Source: DASVUC01 sp036387255 (GTDB taxonomy: Bacteria > Planctomycetota > Phycisphaerae > Tepidisphaerales > Tepidisphaeraceae). Taken from it: 30,992 nucleotides of DNA. The stretch lies in contig DASVUC010000113.1 in NCBI GenBank assembly GCA_036387255.1, positions 1-30,992 of the forward strand, read 5' to 3'. Below are positions 16,075 to 24,898 of this stretch, piece after piece (within the stretch, counting starts at the first letter, position 1; each line of letters starts with the position of its first letter). A program made the position numbers and the translations under genes. The notes under the pieces were generated by a model that worked only from the letters and a program-made list of their open reading frames with translations, was not told the origin of the DNA and searched no databases.

Positions 16075-17868
16075 TCATGGCTCGTTCAGCGGGACAGTCG
16101 CCAGGAGTTGTCGTGCCTTTTCGCGGTTGATCCTCGCCTGCACATGCGCCGGCTGAATCGTCAATGCTTGGTCGAAGCACTGGATGGCTTCGGGAATGCG
16201 GTTGAGCGCGAGCAGGTCTTGCCCCGCAAGGGAGTAGATGTCGGGAAGGCTCCGTTGGGCTTGGGAGGGGAAGAACCTTCGCACAATTCGTTCCGCAGCC
16301 TTCAGGTGCGCGAGTGCTTGCTCGTGCTCATGGAGCCGTGAGCAGACCACGGCGAGGTTCCCGCGGGCGGTGAGATAGTCGTCGATGTCGCGGTTGACGA
16401 GCTTGCGCTTGTCGATGGATTGCGCGAAAAGATCTTTGGCTCTGCGATACGACTGCATCGCCTGATCCTGGTAGGCGGAGGTTGTCGCGTGATCGCCGAC
16501 CCGATTGGCGACAGAGCTCGCGCCGAGCAGGACGTCGCCGAGGTGGCTGTGGGCGCTGCCCAGGTTGTTGTACGCGACGAACGAGTTGGGGTTGACGGCG
16601 ACGGTGTGCGCGAAGAGTGCTTCATCGTCGCGCCAATGTGACGTTTGCGAGAATGACTTGACCGCGAAGAGCCCCAGCACGATCAGTGCGGCCGGTCGCG
16701 CAATTGAACACGTCGCTGCGGTGAAGGCCAAGGCGAGTGCCGGACCGATCATCGCGAGATACAGGTAGTGATCCGAGACGGTGCTGTAGAACTGAAAGAG
16801 GAACGGCGTCAGGCCGAGCACGGGTGCGACGCAGATGGCGAGGATAAGAGCGGCGGCGACGTGCGGCTTGCGCCCTTTCCACCAGAGCAGCGCTGCGACG
16901 GCCGCGGGCACAAGCCATGTCCACCAGATCCAGCCCTGCTGATGAGCGGCGGTCGGCGTTCGGCCGTAATCGATGCAAAGCTGCGCCGGCCAGGCGAGCT
17001 GCCTGAGGTAAAACGCCAGCGCGTCGAGCGCCACGAGCGGGCGCGTCCACAGCGGCGCCGTCGACTGCTCGTGGCCGAACTGCACGAGGCGCGCAACGAT
17101 CATCGTCCCGATGGCGACGGGCCACCAGCAGGCGGTCCAGCGCGCAACCTTTTTCCAGTTTCGGTCGAGAATGAGTAGATCGATGACCACGGCAACGGCA
17201 GGGAGCACCATCGCCGTAGGTTTGCAGAGAACCGCCCACATAAAGGCGAGCGTGGCAATAACGTAGTGGATCACCGCGCCGCGGCGCGTCAGCGACTGCA
17301 CGGCCGCCACGTATTGCCACAGGGCGACGATCGCGAACCCGCCGTAGAGCAGGTCTTTCATTCCCGAAGTCCAGCCCACCGATTCCACCTGCACGGGGTG
17401 GACGGCGAAGAGGAGTGCGCCAAGTGCGGCGGCACCGTCGCGGACGGCGTTCTGTTCAGGTCCGTGCGCTGCCTCAACTTCAGCGTGACGATTGTTCAAC
17501 AGCCGTCGTAACAAAAAAAATAAAGCGACAGCCGAGAGTGCGTGGATGGCGACGCTGGCCGTGTGGAAGATCCGGGCGTCGAGCTGGATGCCACGATCAT
17601 CCGCCTCTTTCAGCTGCGCGACTTTCGCAAGCCCCGTCCAGATGGTGTAGGTGGCGGGAATGTACAGGCCGTACTCGCCGTGGGTCCAATAATATCGCAG
17701 CGTACCGGCGCTCGGCGGGTTCATGCGCGGATTGTTGTACAGCGTGTGGGCGTCGTCCCAGTCGACAAAGCTGTTCGCGCACACGCGGCTCATGGTCAAA
17801 AATGCGGCGCCGAAGACGCAAAACGCCAGGAGGAGCGACCGCGTGCGCGGGGAGCGATGAGTGAGCAT
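16075..17868 (-). CDS. TMTC-like polytopic membrane protein with TPR domain (paralogue 1)
   Basis: 597 residues. An N-terminal hydrophobic segment is followed by FVDWDDAHTLYNNPRM, the DD motif of the GT-C fold, then AVHPVQVESVGW...KDLL, DYGRTP and STVSDHYLY, which are shared with paralogues 2 and 3. About ten membrane segments precede a C-terminal TPR region (NPNSFVAYNNLGSAHSHLG; PEAIQCFDQALTIQP). Animal TMTC proteins transfer mannose to Ser/Thr of proteins in the ER; the bacterial role is probably similar glycosyl transfer from a lipid donor, which is inference. The ATG at 17868 is preferred over the TTG at 17871. It lies 70 bp after paralogue 2 on the same strand and probably belongs to the pgeF operon. 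Confidence 0.85.
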   Translation of the reverse strand: MLTHRSPRTRSLLLAFCVFGAAFLTMSRVCANSFVDWDDAHTLYNNPRMNPPSAGTLRYYWTHGEYGLYIPATYTIWTGLAKVAQLKEADDRGIQLDARIFHTASVAIHALSAVALFFLLRRLLNNRHAEVEAAHGPEQNAVRDGAAALGALLFAVHPVQVESVGWTSGMKDLLYGGFAIVALWQYVAAVQSLTRRGAVIHYVIATLAFMWAVLCKPTAMVLPAVAVVIDLLILDRNWKKVARWTACWWPVAIGTMIVARLVQFGHEQSTAPLWTRPLVALDALAFYLRQLAWPAQLCIDYGRTPTAAHQQGWIWWTWLVPAAVAALLWWKGRKPHVAAALILAICVAPVLGLTPFLFQFYSTVSDHYLYLAMIGPALALAFTAATCSIARPAALIVLGLFAVKSFSQTSHWRDDEALFAHTVAVNPNSFVAYNNLGSAHSHLGDVLLGASSVANRVGDHATTSAYQDQAMQSYRRAKDLFAQSIDKRKLVNRDIDDYLTARGNLAVVCSRLHEHEQALAHLKAAERIVRRFFPSQAQRSLPDIYSLAGQDLLALNRIPEAIQCFDQALTIQPAHVQARINREKARQLLATVPLNEP

Positions 17869-17938
17869 CAACTTCTAGATCGGATATTTGGGCCCGTCGC
17901 CTCGCTTCACAATTGGACGTTATCGGGCGCAGCGGTCG

Positions 17939-19762
17939 CTACGGCGCGAGCTGGGTGGTGGGGTTCTGCTGGAGCGATTGGAGGACGTCCTCGCGCTCCC
18001 GTTGGTATTCAGCGTTGTTCGGTTCATCCCGCAGGGCGTCATTCATCCAGTTGAGCGATTCGCCGTAGCGGCGAAGCTCGAAAAGATCTCGCCCGATGGC
18101 GCGCTTCAGCGCAGGCGCTTGCTTGCGGAGCACCTCGGGGCGCCCCGTGAGGATCTGCCACGCCCTTTGGTGTTCCGCGAGTGCAAGGTCAGGTTGACCA
18201 AGTTCAATATACGCGTACCCCAGGTTGAGGTGACCGTCGAAGTATTCGTCTTTCCCGCGAGCGCGCTCGTAGGCGGCGATCGACTGGCGATAAAGCTCTG
18301 CGGACCGCTCCAGGAGCTGGCGCGAACGAATGCCGGCAGCTTCGGCGGGTTCCCTGGCGCCGTATTGCTCACCAATTCGCGCGGCGCGCTTCAAGCGTAT
18401 CGCGTCGTTGTAGATCGGGCTGGCGAGATTGTGATAGGCAAGGAAGCTGTCGGGATTAACGCTCAGCACGTGCGCGAAGAGCGTCTGATCGTTCTGCCAC
18501 ACCGCCGCTTGCAAAACGGATCGGACGGCCAGGAGGACAATCACCACCCATAGGACGATCGTCAGCCAGCGATGCCGAAAGATCATGACGATGCATGCCG
18601 CCAGGATGCTGACGCCCGCCATCGCGGTGTAGAGATAATGGTCGGCGACGGTCGAATAGTACTGGAAGAGAAAGGCAGTGAAGCCGAGCGTGGGGGCTAG
18701 CGCAACTACGAAGAAGAGGGCGCCGGTGGGCGCGAGATGATAGATCGCCGGGGGACTTTCTGACTCCATCAATGAACGGCCGCGTGTCCAGATCCAGCCG
18801 ATGGCGCCGGCAGTGATCAAGGGCACAACCCACGTCCAGAAGATCCAGTGCTGCCGCAGCGCAAGTGTGGGGGCTCGCCCGTAATCCACCGCGAGCCGGG
18901 CGGGCCAGATGAGCTTCACGATGTAGAAGGCCAAAGCGTCGGTGGCGACAAGGGGCCGGTAGTACCAGGGCGCCGTTTCGATCCCGGTACCGGGTTGAAC
19001 GAACTTCGCGATAACCGCCGCCGCCAGCGCCAGCAGCCACCAGGCGGCAGTCCATCCCATCACTTGCTTGAGCGGTCGACGCAGGGCCACGAAGTCGATA
19101 ACGAAAACCAGCGCGGGGGCAACCATAGCGGCGGGTTTGCAGATCAGCGCAATCATGAACCAGAGCGTTGCGAGCATGTAGCGGGCCAGCCGGTGTCGCT
19201 CCGATTGGGCGGCGCTGACGTAAGCGTGAAGCGCGCCCAACGTGAACAGCCCACAGAGGAGGTCCTTTCCGCCGGAGATCCAGCCGACGGTTTCCACCTG
19301 AACAGGGTGGACGGCGAAGACTAAAGCGCCAAGCAATGCGGCAACCTCGCCGCGGCGACGGGTTGCCGTGCGGTGCGGTTCATCGCTGCGTAGGTGCGAC
19401 ACGTGAACGCGCAGCAACCGCTTCACGAGCATGTACACGACCACAGCGCTCAGCGCGTGGAGGACGACATTAAAACTGTGAAAGACCCACGGATTGAGTC
19501 GGCTCCCCCGCTCGTCAGGTTGCTCCAGGCGCGTCGCCCAGGCAAGTGCCGACCAGACGGTGTAGGTTCCCGGCATCCACAGGCCATACTCCGCGTTCTG
19601 CCAGTAGAACTTGAGGTTCTCCCACGTTGGCGGGTTGAGCCTGGGGTTCGCGTAAATCGTGAAGCGATCGTCCCAGTCGACGAAGTCATGGGTGCAGAGC
19701 CTGCCCATCGTCGCGACCGCGACCACGAAGACGAGAAGGGCGGGCCAGCGAGGGGACTTCAT
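17939..19762 (-). CDS. TMTC-like polytopic membrane protein with TPR domain (paralogue 2)
   Basis: 607 residues with the same plan as the adjacent paralogue: FVDWDDRFTIYANPRLN with the DD motif, AVHPVQVETVGW...KDLL, DYGRAP, STVADHYLY, and a C-terminal TPR region (NPDSFLAYHNLAS; FDGHLNLGYAYIELG). The first 30 residues form a membrane anchor. Its ATG overlaps the stop of pgeF by four bases (ATGA), a sign of translational coupling. A lipid-linked sugar is the expected donor and exported protein the expected acceptor by analogy with the GT-C superfamily. Why it is coupled to a nucleoside-salvage enzyme is unclear. Confidence 0.85.
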   Translation of the reverse strand: MKSPRWPALLVFVVAVATMGRLCTHDFVDWDDRFTIYANPRLNPPTWENLKFYWQNAEYGLWMPGTYTVWSALAWATRLEQPDERGSRLNPWVFHSFNVVLHALSAVVVYMLVKRLLRVHVSHLRSDEPHRTATRRRGEVAALLGALVFAVHPVQVETVGWISGGKDLLCGLFTLGALHAYVSAAQSERHRLARYMLATLWFMIALICKPAAMVAPALVFVIDFVALRRPLKQVMGWTAAWWLLALAAAVIAKFVQPGTGIETAPWYYRPLVATDALAFYIVKLIWPARLAVDYGRAPTLALRQHWIFWTWVVPLITAGAIGWIWTRGRSLMESESPPAIYHLAPTGALFFVVALAPTLGFTAFLFQYYSTVADHYLYTAMAGVSILAACIVMIFRHRWLTIVLWVVIVLLAVRSVLQAAVWQNDQTLFAHVLSVNPDSFLAYHNLASPIYNDAIRLKRAARIGEQYGAREPAEAAGIRSRQLLERSAELYRQSIAAYERARGKDEYFDGHLNLGYAYIELGQPDLALAEHQRAWQILTGRPEVLRKQAPALKRAIGRDLFELRRYGESLNWMNDALRDEPNNAEYQREREDVLQSLQQNPTTQLAP

Positions 19763-20580
19763 GATCGCGCTTGCGTCGGATCGCTTCCGGCAGCGATGAC
19801 CGCCGCCATCCGACCCGTGATGCCGCGGTCCCTGCGATGAGAGTAAAACTCATCCGCATCGCGGAAGGTGCACCGGTCGGTAATGTCAATGTGCTCATCC
19901 CGGATGTTGAGTTGATCGAGTTGCAGGCGGATGGCTTGGCGGAGGTCCACCTGGCCTTTGCCGTCATCCCGGCGGCGGACCGGGGCGTCCGGGCCGAAGA
20001 CGCGCTCAAACTCCGCGAGCACTTCAGGTCCAACTTCGAACGCATCAAAGCTGATGGAGGGTCCGATGGCGGCAATGATGCTGCGGGGCTTGCCGGAAAG
20101 CTCTCGCATCCGTAGTACGGCCGCCGGGACAACGCCGGCAATAACGCCGCGCCACCCCGAATGGACTGCTCCAACGATCGCGCCGTCTTCAGTCGACAGC
20201 AGCACCGGCACGCAATCGGCGACGCGCACCGCCGCGACGCGCGTGGGATCGTCGCTCACAATGGCGTCCGCTTTCTGGCCGTTCTCAAACGTGTGATCGC
20301 GGCGAAGCTCCAGGACGCGCGAACCATGCACCTGGTGCGCGCGGCAGCGGTCCATACCCGCGCAACCGATGGCGCTGAGCAGCCGGCGGTAGTTCTCCTC
20401 AATCGTTTCGCCGGCGTCCTGAATTTCGCAGCCGGACGGGTTCCCAAGGTTCAGCGAAGCGAACACGCCCTCACTCACGCCGCCAAGTCGCGTGCTGAAG
20501 GCATGCCTGACGCCAATGCCCTCGAGCAGGGTTGAGGCGTAGAACACAACGCCCGTTGCTGATTTTCGCCGCTGCATCAT
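19759..20580 (-). CDS. pgeF: PgeF/YfiH-family purine nucleoside phosphorylase (laccase domain)
   Basis: 273 residues of the multicopper-polyphenol-oxidase-like YfiH family, shown in several bacteria to act on purine nucleosides, and in E. coli linked to peptidoglycan fidelity. The zinc/copper site is conserved: H85 (AHQVHG), C123 (VADCVP) and H140 (GAVHSGWRG). FSTRLGGVSEG and ASLNLGNPSG near the N-terminus are typical. Start codons at 20592, 20580 and 20577 are all possible, with no Shine-Dalgarno; the MPQGP extension to 20670 overlaps the divergent gene and is rejected. The stop overlaps the start of TMTC paralogue 2. Promoters for this gene and the divergent TMTC gene must share about 40 bp or lie inside coding sequence. 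Confidence 0.9.
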   Translation of the reverse strand: MMQRRKSATGVVFYASTLLEGIGVRHAFSTRLGGVSEGVFASLNLGNPSGCEIQDAGETIEENYRRLLSAIGCAGMDRCRAHQVHGSRVLELRRDHTFENGQKADAIVSDDPTRVAAVRVADCVPVLLSTEDGAIVGAVHSGWRGVIAGVVPAAVLRMRELSGKPRSIIAAIGPSISFDAFEVGPEVLAEFERVFGPDAPVRRRDDGKGQVDLRQAIRLQLDQLNIRDEHIDITDRCTFRDADEFYSHRRDRGITGRMAAVIAAGSDPTQARS

Positions 20581-20619
20581 GGCCGATAACATACGCGCAG
20601 GCCACACTGGCCTCCAATC

Positions 20620-22287
20620 GTGCGGCAACCTCTGGCTTCCGAATCTTCGAATCAACGGCCCCTGCGGCACCCGCTGCTCGTGGTGCTTGCGGTGACGGTG
20701 ATCGTGTTTTCACCCGCCGTCTGGCTGCCTTTTGTGCGCTGGGACGATTACGAGGCAATCCTGCTGAATCCCATGCTGCGCGGAGGAGCATCCCGTCTGC
20801 CGCAGATTTGGAAGACGCCTTACATGGATCTGTATGTGCCGGCGACGACAACGGTCTGGTGGGTCTGTGCGCGCTTGACGGCTCAGCCGAATGCGCACGT
20901 GTTCCATGCGTTGAATGTTCTGCTGCATCTCGCCTGCGCAGCGGTCGTGTTTGCGCTGCTGGCGCGAGTGGTGCGTAATCCCTTCGCGGCGGCGGTCGGG
21001 GCGCTGGTGTTTGCGGTCCATCCAGTGCAGGTGGAGAGCGTGGCGTGGGCGTCAGGAACCAAGGATGTGTTGAGCGGCTTGCTGGTGGTCCTCGCGCTGG
21101 AGCGATTTTTGGCGCATGCCGAGAAACGACTGATTCGAAATTACATCCTCGCCACGGCGTGTTTTGTGCTGGCGATGCTCGCCAAGCCCAGTGCGGTGGT
21201 GACGCCGCTAATTGCGCTGGCGCTTGCGCGATCGTGTAGCGCGTCGACGATGCGACGTTCGGCGGGCTGGCTGCTTCCGTGGGTTGTCCTGACGATTCCG
21301 TGTTTGATCTGGACGCGCTCGATCCAGACGGCGAGCAGGGTGGCGGATGTGCCCCTGCATCTGCGGCCGCTGGTGGCCCTGGACGCGATCGCGTTTTACA
21401 CCCTGAAGATTCTGTTTCCGGTGAAGCTCGCGCCTGATTACGGCCGAGCCCCCGCGTACATCATCGCGCACAGAGAGATCTGGTGGACCTGGCTCATTCC
21501 CGCCACCGTGCTCGCCATCGCGCTGGTCTTTCGAGCCCGGCGGATGATGACGGGCCTCGCGCTTTTCGTGATCGGGTTGCTTCCGGTGCTGGGGCTCGTG
21601 CGGTTTGATTTCCAATTTCTCTCCACGACGGCGGATCATTATCTCTATGTCCCAATGGTCGGCGTGGCCGTAATTGCGGCAGCAGCCGCGACTCGGGTGG
21701 ACCGGACAGTGGGGCGGGTGATCGGACAGGTGGGAATCATCGCGCTGGCGACGATGTCCCTGCTTCAGCTTCGACATTGGCGCAGCACCCACGATCTGCT
21801 CACGCATACGCTGGATGTCAATCCTCGCAGCTTCGCCGCGGCAAACAATCTCGCAATCGAGGCGATGGAGAAGGGCAATGCCCCCGCAGCGATCGATTAC
21901 GCGACACGCGCGGTGGGGATCAATCGCACCTTCGGCCCCGCCTACATCACGCTCGCGACGGCTCAACTTCGGCAGGGGCGGGTTGATGACGCGATTCAGA
22001 CGTATCGCGCCGGCATCGGGCAGGCGCCTGCCGATACTGACTTGCTGCTGAACGCCGCGATTCTGCTGGCTCAGCGAAATGACGTGAATGCAGCGCTGAA
22101 GCTCGCGGAGCGCGCCGTACGCGTCGCGCCCGAGCGGCCGCAGGCGCGCAAGGTGCTGGGGTACCTGTTGATGGCCGTGAATCGTCCGCGAGAGGCGCTG
22201 GCCCAGTTTGAGGTTGTGGCGCGACTCGATCCAGGCGACGCACAGGCGAAGCGGGCCATCGTTCAGTTGCGCGGCGCGCCGGAATAA
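20620..22287 (+). CDS. TMTC-like polytopic membrane protein with TPR domain (paralogue 3)
   Basis: 555 residues from a GTG. The motifs match paralogues 1 and 2: FVRWDDYEAILLNPML, AVHPVQVESVAW...KDVL, DYGRAP, STTADHYLY. The first TMs are preceded by a basic start (SSNQRPLRHP). The C-terminus from about residue 390 carries four TPRs (SFAAANNLAIEAMEKGN; AYITLATAQLRQGRVDDAI; KVLGYLLMAVNRPREAL). It is divergent from pgeF and the other two paralogues. No Shine-Dalgarno is seen before the GTG. Like the others it is probably a GT-C glycosyltransferase of the inner membrane; acceptor and sugar are unknown. Confidence 0.85.
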   Translation: MRQPLASESSNQRPLRHPLLVVLAVTVIVFSPAVWLPFVRWDDYEAILLNPMLRGGASRLPQIWKTPYMDLYVPATTTVWWVCARLTAQPNAHVFHALNVLLHLACAAVVFALLARVVRNPFAAAVGALVFAVHPVQVESVAWASGTKDVLSGLLVVLALERFLAHAEKRLIRNYILATACFVLAMLAKPSAVVTPLIALALARSCSASTMRRSAGWLLPWVVLTIPCLIWTRSIQTASRVADVPLHLRPLVALDAIAFYTLKILFPVKLAPDYGRAPAYIIAHREIWWTWLIPATVLAIALVFRARRMMTGLALFVIGLLPVLGLVRFDFQFLSTTADHYLYVPMVGVAVIAAAAATRVDRTVGRVIGQVGIIALATMSLLQLRHWRSTHDLLTHTLDVNPRSFAAANNLAIEAMEKGNAPAAIDYATRAVGINRTFGPAYITLATAQLRQGRVDDAIQTYRAGIGQAPADTDLLLNAAILLAQRNDVNAALKLAERAVRVAPERPQARKVLGYLLMAVNRPREALAQFEVVARLDPGDAQAKRAIVQLRGAPE

Positions 22288-22388
22288 ATAGATCAAGTTT
22301 TGTTTCTTGCACACTGTGCGTCACCCGGCGCGCCCCCGGGCAGAGTTTCAATTTCAACAGATCGTCCTTCACGCTACCATAAGCGATC

Positions 22389-22913
22389 ATGCGGCCGAAG
22401 ATCGCGGTGTTTCCAGGGCAGTTTGATCCCGTCACCAACGGGCACCTCGACGTAATCGCGCGCGGGGTGAAGCTGTTCGATGAGCTGATCGTGGGCGTCG
22501 GCATCAACCCGGAAAAGCGCGAGCTGTTCAGCCTCGACGAACGCTGCGAGATGATCGAGGGGTTGGTGAAGCACATCGGCGGCGTGCGCGTTCAGCGGTA
22601 CACGGGACTGACGGTCGATTTCGTTCGGCAGTCGCACGCCACGGCAATCCTCCGCGGCATTCGTGATGTCTCCGATCTCCGCTACGAATTTCAGCTCGCG
22701 CAGGCGAACCGCGCTGTGGGCGGCGTGGAGACTGTGTTCATCATGACCGGCGATCAATACGCGCTGACCAGCTCGAGCTTGATCCGCCAGATCGTCGCGC
22801 TGGGAGGCGACATCAGCCAGCTCGCCGGCCTGCTCCCGGACCAGGTCATCCAGCGCCTCAAGGCGCGTCAGACCCTGTTCCGCCAGCAGAATCCGGATGC
22901 GCCGGCGACGTGA
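22389..22913 (+). CDS. coaD: Phosphopantetheine adenylyltransferase
   Basis: 174 residues. It adds AMP to 4'-phosphopantetheine, the fourth step of coenzyme A synthesis, in the cytoplasm. The nucleotidyltransferase motif is complete: PGQFDPVTNGHLD with TNGH at 16-19. LRGIRDVSDLRYE and TSSSLIRQIVALGGDIS correspond to the second nucleotide-binding motif (ISSS). Length is slightly above the usual 160. No Shine-Dalgarno precedes the ATG; TACCAT lies 8 nt upstream and could be a -10 box for a short-leader transcript, but no -35 supports it. It follows TMTC paralogue 3 after 101 bp. Confidence 0.95.
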   Translation: MRPKIAVFPGQFDPVTNGHLDVIARGVKLFDELIVGVGINPEKRELFSLDERCEMIEGLVKHIGGVRVQRYTGLTVDFVRQSHATAILRGIRDVSDLRYEFQLAQANRAVGGVETVFIMTGDQYALTSSSLIRQIVALGGDISQLAGLLPDQVIQRLKARQTLFRQQNPDAPAT

Positions 22914-22933
22914 AATCGGTCTAGGATGGGGTG

Positions 22934-23515
22934 ATGCCGACGGTGCTGGAAGAAGATGTTGTCGATGAGCGCGGCAGCGATGTTCCGCCAGCGGACGATT
23001 CCAGCGGTCGCGGCGATGGGGACGGCGGGGACCAGGACGAGCCTTGGGTGACGATCCGAGCCTTTTGGGAGCCGGTGCGAGCGCACCTCGCGCAGGTGCG
23101 CCTGGACGATGCGGAAATCGAAAGCGTCCTCCTCGATGAGAACGTCGTCGCGACGGATTGGCTGATGGCTAACGCGGTCGGCGGCATCAAGCTCAAAGTG
23201 CGGGCGTCGCAGGCGGCGCAAGCGGATGAGGTGTTGCGGGCGCATCGGGTAAATCGAGAAAGCTGGGAGAAGCCGGCGCTCGTGGATCCGGAGGCTAAAG
23301 TCGTTTGTCCCCGCTGTGGCGCTTCGGATGTGTATCAGAATGTGGTGTGGCGGAAGCTGATGATCGTGCTGCTGCTGGCGGCGACGGTGGCTTCCCTCGG
23401 GCTCCTGCTGTTCTTTGTGCTGCCTTGGCTGGTGGCGGGGCCTCGGCGCTGGACTTGTCTGCACTGCGGCTGGGAGTGGGTGGCGGAGGGGCGCGGCTTT
23501 GAGGTCGGAAAGTAG
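22934..23515 (+). CDS. DUF2007-like protein with split zinc ribbon and membrane segment
   Basis: 193 residues. An acidic, low-complexity start (residues 5-38) leads into a DUF2007-type domain (VLLDENVVATDWLMANAVGGIKL and VRASQAAQADEVL), a small ferredoxin-like fold thought to sense or bind ligands. CPRCG follows at about 130, then a hydrophobic stretch of about 30 residues (LMIVLLLAATVASLGLLLFF), then CLHCGWEW. The two halves of a zinc knuckle are thus separated by one or two membrane helices. Function is unknown. The ATG at 22934 is chosen over a GTG at 22931; AGGA at 22923-22926 lies 7 nt before it. Confidence 0.75.
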   Translation: MPTVLEEDVVDERGSDVPPADDSSGRGDGDGGDQDEPWVTIRAFWEPVRAHLAQVRLDDAEIESVLLDENVVATDWLMANAVGGIKLKVRASQAAQADEVLRAHRVNRESWEKPALVDPEAKVVCPRCGASDVYQNVVWRKLMIVLLLAATVASLGLLLFFVLPWLVAGPRRWTCLHCGWEWVAEGRGFEVGK

Positions 23516-23588
23516 AAGAACCCACAGTTCAAGCTGCAAAACGGGTAGCGCGTCGGTATCATCTTCCCAAGTCTCGGAAGGAGGATCT

Positions 23589-23804
23589 GTGGACAAAGGT
23601 GAAGTAAGCAGGCGGATTTTGCACCAGTATCAGATTCGCGTGGATCCGGAGATGAGCGCCTACGTGCTTCGGCAACTCGAGCAGGCGGGGAAAGCGATCC
23701 GGTCAGCTGGCATTCCCATCATGGGCGGCAATGCGCGCACCGGCGTCCCCGTGCGCGAGATGGTGGATCCCGCGAAGCTGCTGGCGGCGGCGGAGCCGGC
23801 ATGA
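23589..23804 (+). CDS. Small unknown protein coupled to the GHMP kinase
   Basis: 71 residues from a GTG, preceded by AGGAGG (23579-23584), the strongest ribosome-binding site in the window, with 4 nt spacing. The product is mostly helical at the start (GEVSRRILHQYQIRVDPEMS) and ends with the segment MGGNARTGVPVREMVDP. I do not recognise a family. The TGA overlaps the ATG of the kinase (ATGA), so both are made together. The strong site and tight coupling are the evidence that the short frame is real; an accessory or regulatory subunit for the kinase is one guess. Confidence 0.65.
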   Translation: MDKGEVSRRILHQYQIRVDPEMSAYVLRQLEQAGKAIRSAGIPIMGGNARTGVPVREMVDPAKLLAAAEPA

Positions 23805-24799
23805 TCATCACCACGCATGCCTACGCGCGGGCGGGGCTGGTGGGAAATCCTTCCGATGGTTACTTCGGCAAGACCATCTCCTTCGTCATCCGAAACTTCC
23901 GCGCAACCGTGAAGCTATGGGAGAGCCCCCGCTTCGAGATCGTGCCTTCGCATGGGGATCTCGCCGACTTCAACTCGGTCAGCGACTTCCTTCGGGATCT
24001 GAAGCTGCACGGTTACTACGGCGGGCTTCGACTCATCAAGGCGATCGTCAAGAAGTTCCACTCGTACTGTCGCGAGCGGGATATCGGGCTGCACGATCGC
24101 AACTTCACCGTCTCCTTCGACACGAACATCCCACGGCTCGTGGGGCTCGCCGGATCCAGCGCCATCATCACCGCCACCCTGCGAGCGCTGATGCAGTTTT
24201 ATGAGGTGCAGATTCCAAAGGAGATGATGCCGACGCTGATCCTGTCGGCGGAGAAAGAGGAACTCGGCATCCAGGCGGGGTTGCAGGATCGCGTCATCCA
24301 GACGTACGAGGGGATCGTCTACATGGATTTCGAGCGCTCGCTGATCGAATCGCGCGGGTATGGGATCTATCAGGAGCTTCGGCCGGAGAAAATGCCGCCG
24401 CTGTTTGTCGCATACGACCCCGACCGCGCCGAGGTGAGCGACATCCCGCACCGCAACCTCCGCGAGCTGTTCAATCGCGGCGACCCGATCGTGGTCGGCG
24501 CGATGAAGCAGTACCGCGAGCTGACCGATCGCGGCCGCGCGGCGCTGATGAGTGGCGATTGGGAAGCGCTGCATCGGGTGATGAACGAGAACTTCGATCT
24601 GCGCCGGCAGATCATGCCCATCGCGCCGGAAAACCTGCGCATGGTGGAGGTGGCGCGAGCCACAGGCGCCAGCGCCAAGTTCGCCGGGAGCGGCGGAGCG
24701 ATTGTCGGGTTGTATAAGGATGGCCGACAGTACCAGGATCTGGTGGACGGGCTGGGCGAAATTCGCTGCACCGTCCTGCGGCCGTTGATCTTTGAATGA
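23801..24799 (+). CDS. GHMP-family kinase, glucuronokinase-like
   Basis: 332 residues. The start YARAGLVGNPSDGYFGKTIS resembles plant glucuronokinase (ARxGxxGNPSDxYxGxTIS), which phosphorylates D-glucuronate at C1. The ATP loop GLAGSSAIITATL is at 115-127, and the third GHMP motif KFAGSGGAIVGL is near 292. Other GHMP kinases (L-fucokinase, galactokinase, mevalonate kinase) usually have different first motifs. It is coupled to the 71-residue protein by ATGA overlap, and galU lies 0.5 kb downstream, with the GxxExxY cassette between. Kinase plus pyrophosphorylase would give UDP-glucuronate from free glucuronate; that pathway is inference. Confidence 0.78.
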   Translation: MIITTHAYARAGLVGNPSDGYFGKTISFVIRNFRATVKLWESPRFEIVPSHGDLADFNSVSDFLRDLKLHGYYGGLRLIKAIVKKFHSYCRERDIGLHDRNFTVSFDTNIPRLVGLAGSSAIITATLRALMQFYEVQIPKEMMPTLILSAEKEELGIQAGLQDRVIQTYEGIVYMDFERSLIESRGYGIYQELRPEKMPPLFVAYDPDRAEVSDIPHRNLRELFNRGDPIVVGAMKQYRELTDRGRAALMSGDWEALHRVMNENFDLRRQIMPIAPENLRMVEVARATGASAKFAGSGGAIVGLYKDGRQYQDLVDGLGEIRCTVLRPLIFE

Positions 24800-24806
24800 G
24801 GGAGAG

Positions 24807-24834
24807 TCACCACGGAGGCGCTGAGGCACGAAGG
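24807..24834 (+). repeat. Left arm of a 28-bp inverted repeat framing the GxxExxY gene
   Basis: TCACCACGGAGGCGCTGAGG is followed by CACGAAGG. Its reverse complement recurs at 25286-25313 with 25 of 28 matches. It starts 7 nt after the kinase stop. Confidence 0.8.
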
Positions 24835-24898
24835 CCAATTTGTGGAACACAGAACAGAACTCCCCCCCAGGGCGCCTTATTAGAAGAAGGAGGTTCCT

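Noticed and set aside
16064..16077. GATCTTGAAGATC as a terminator between convergent genes
   Set aside because: The palindrome would leave almost no loop and has no T run; it may be chance.
22288..22388. Terminator after TMTC paralogue 3
   Set aside because: GCACACTGTGC is a palindrome but too tight for a loop, and no T run follows.
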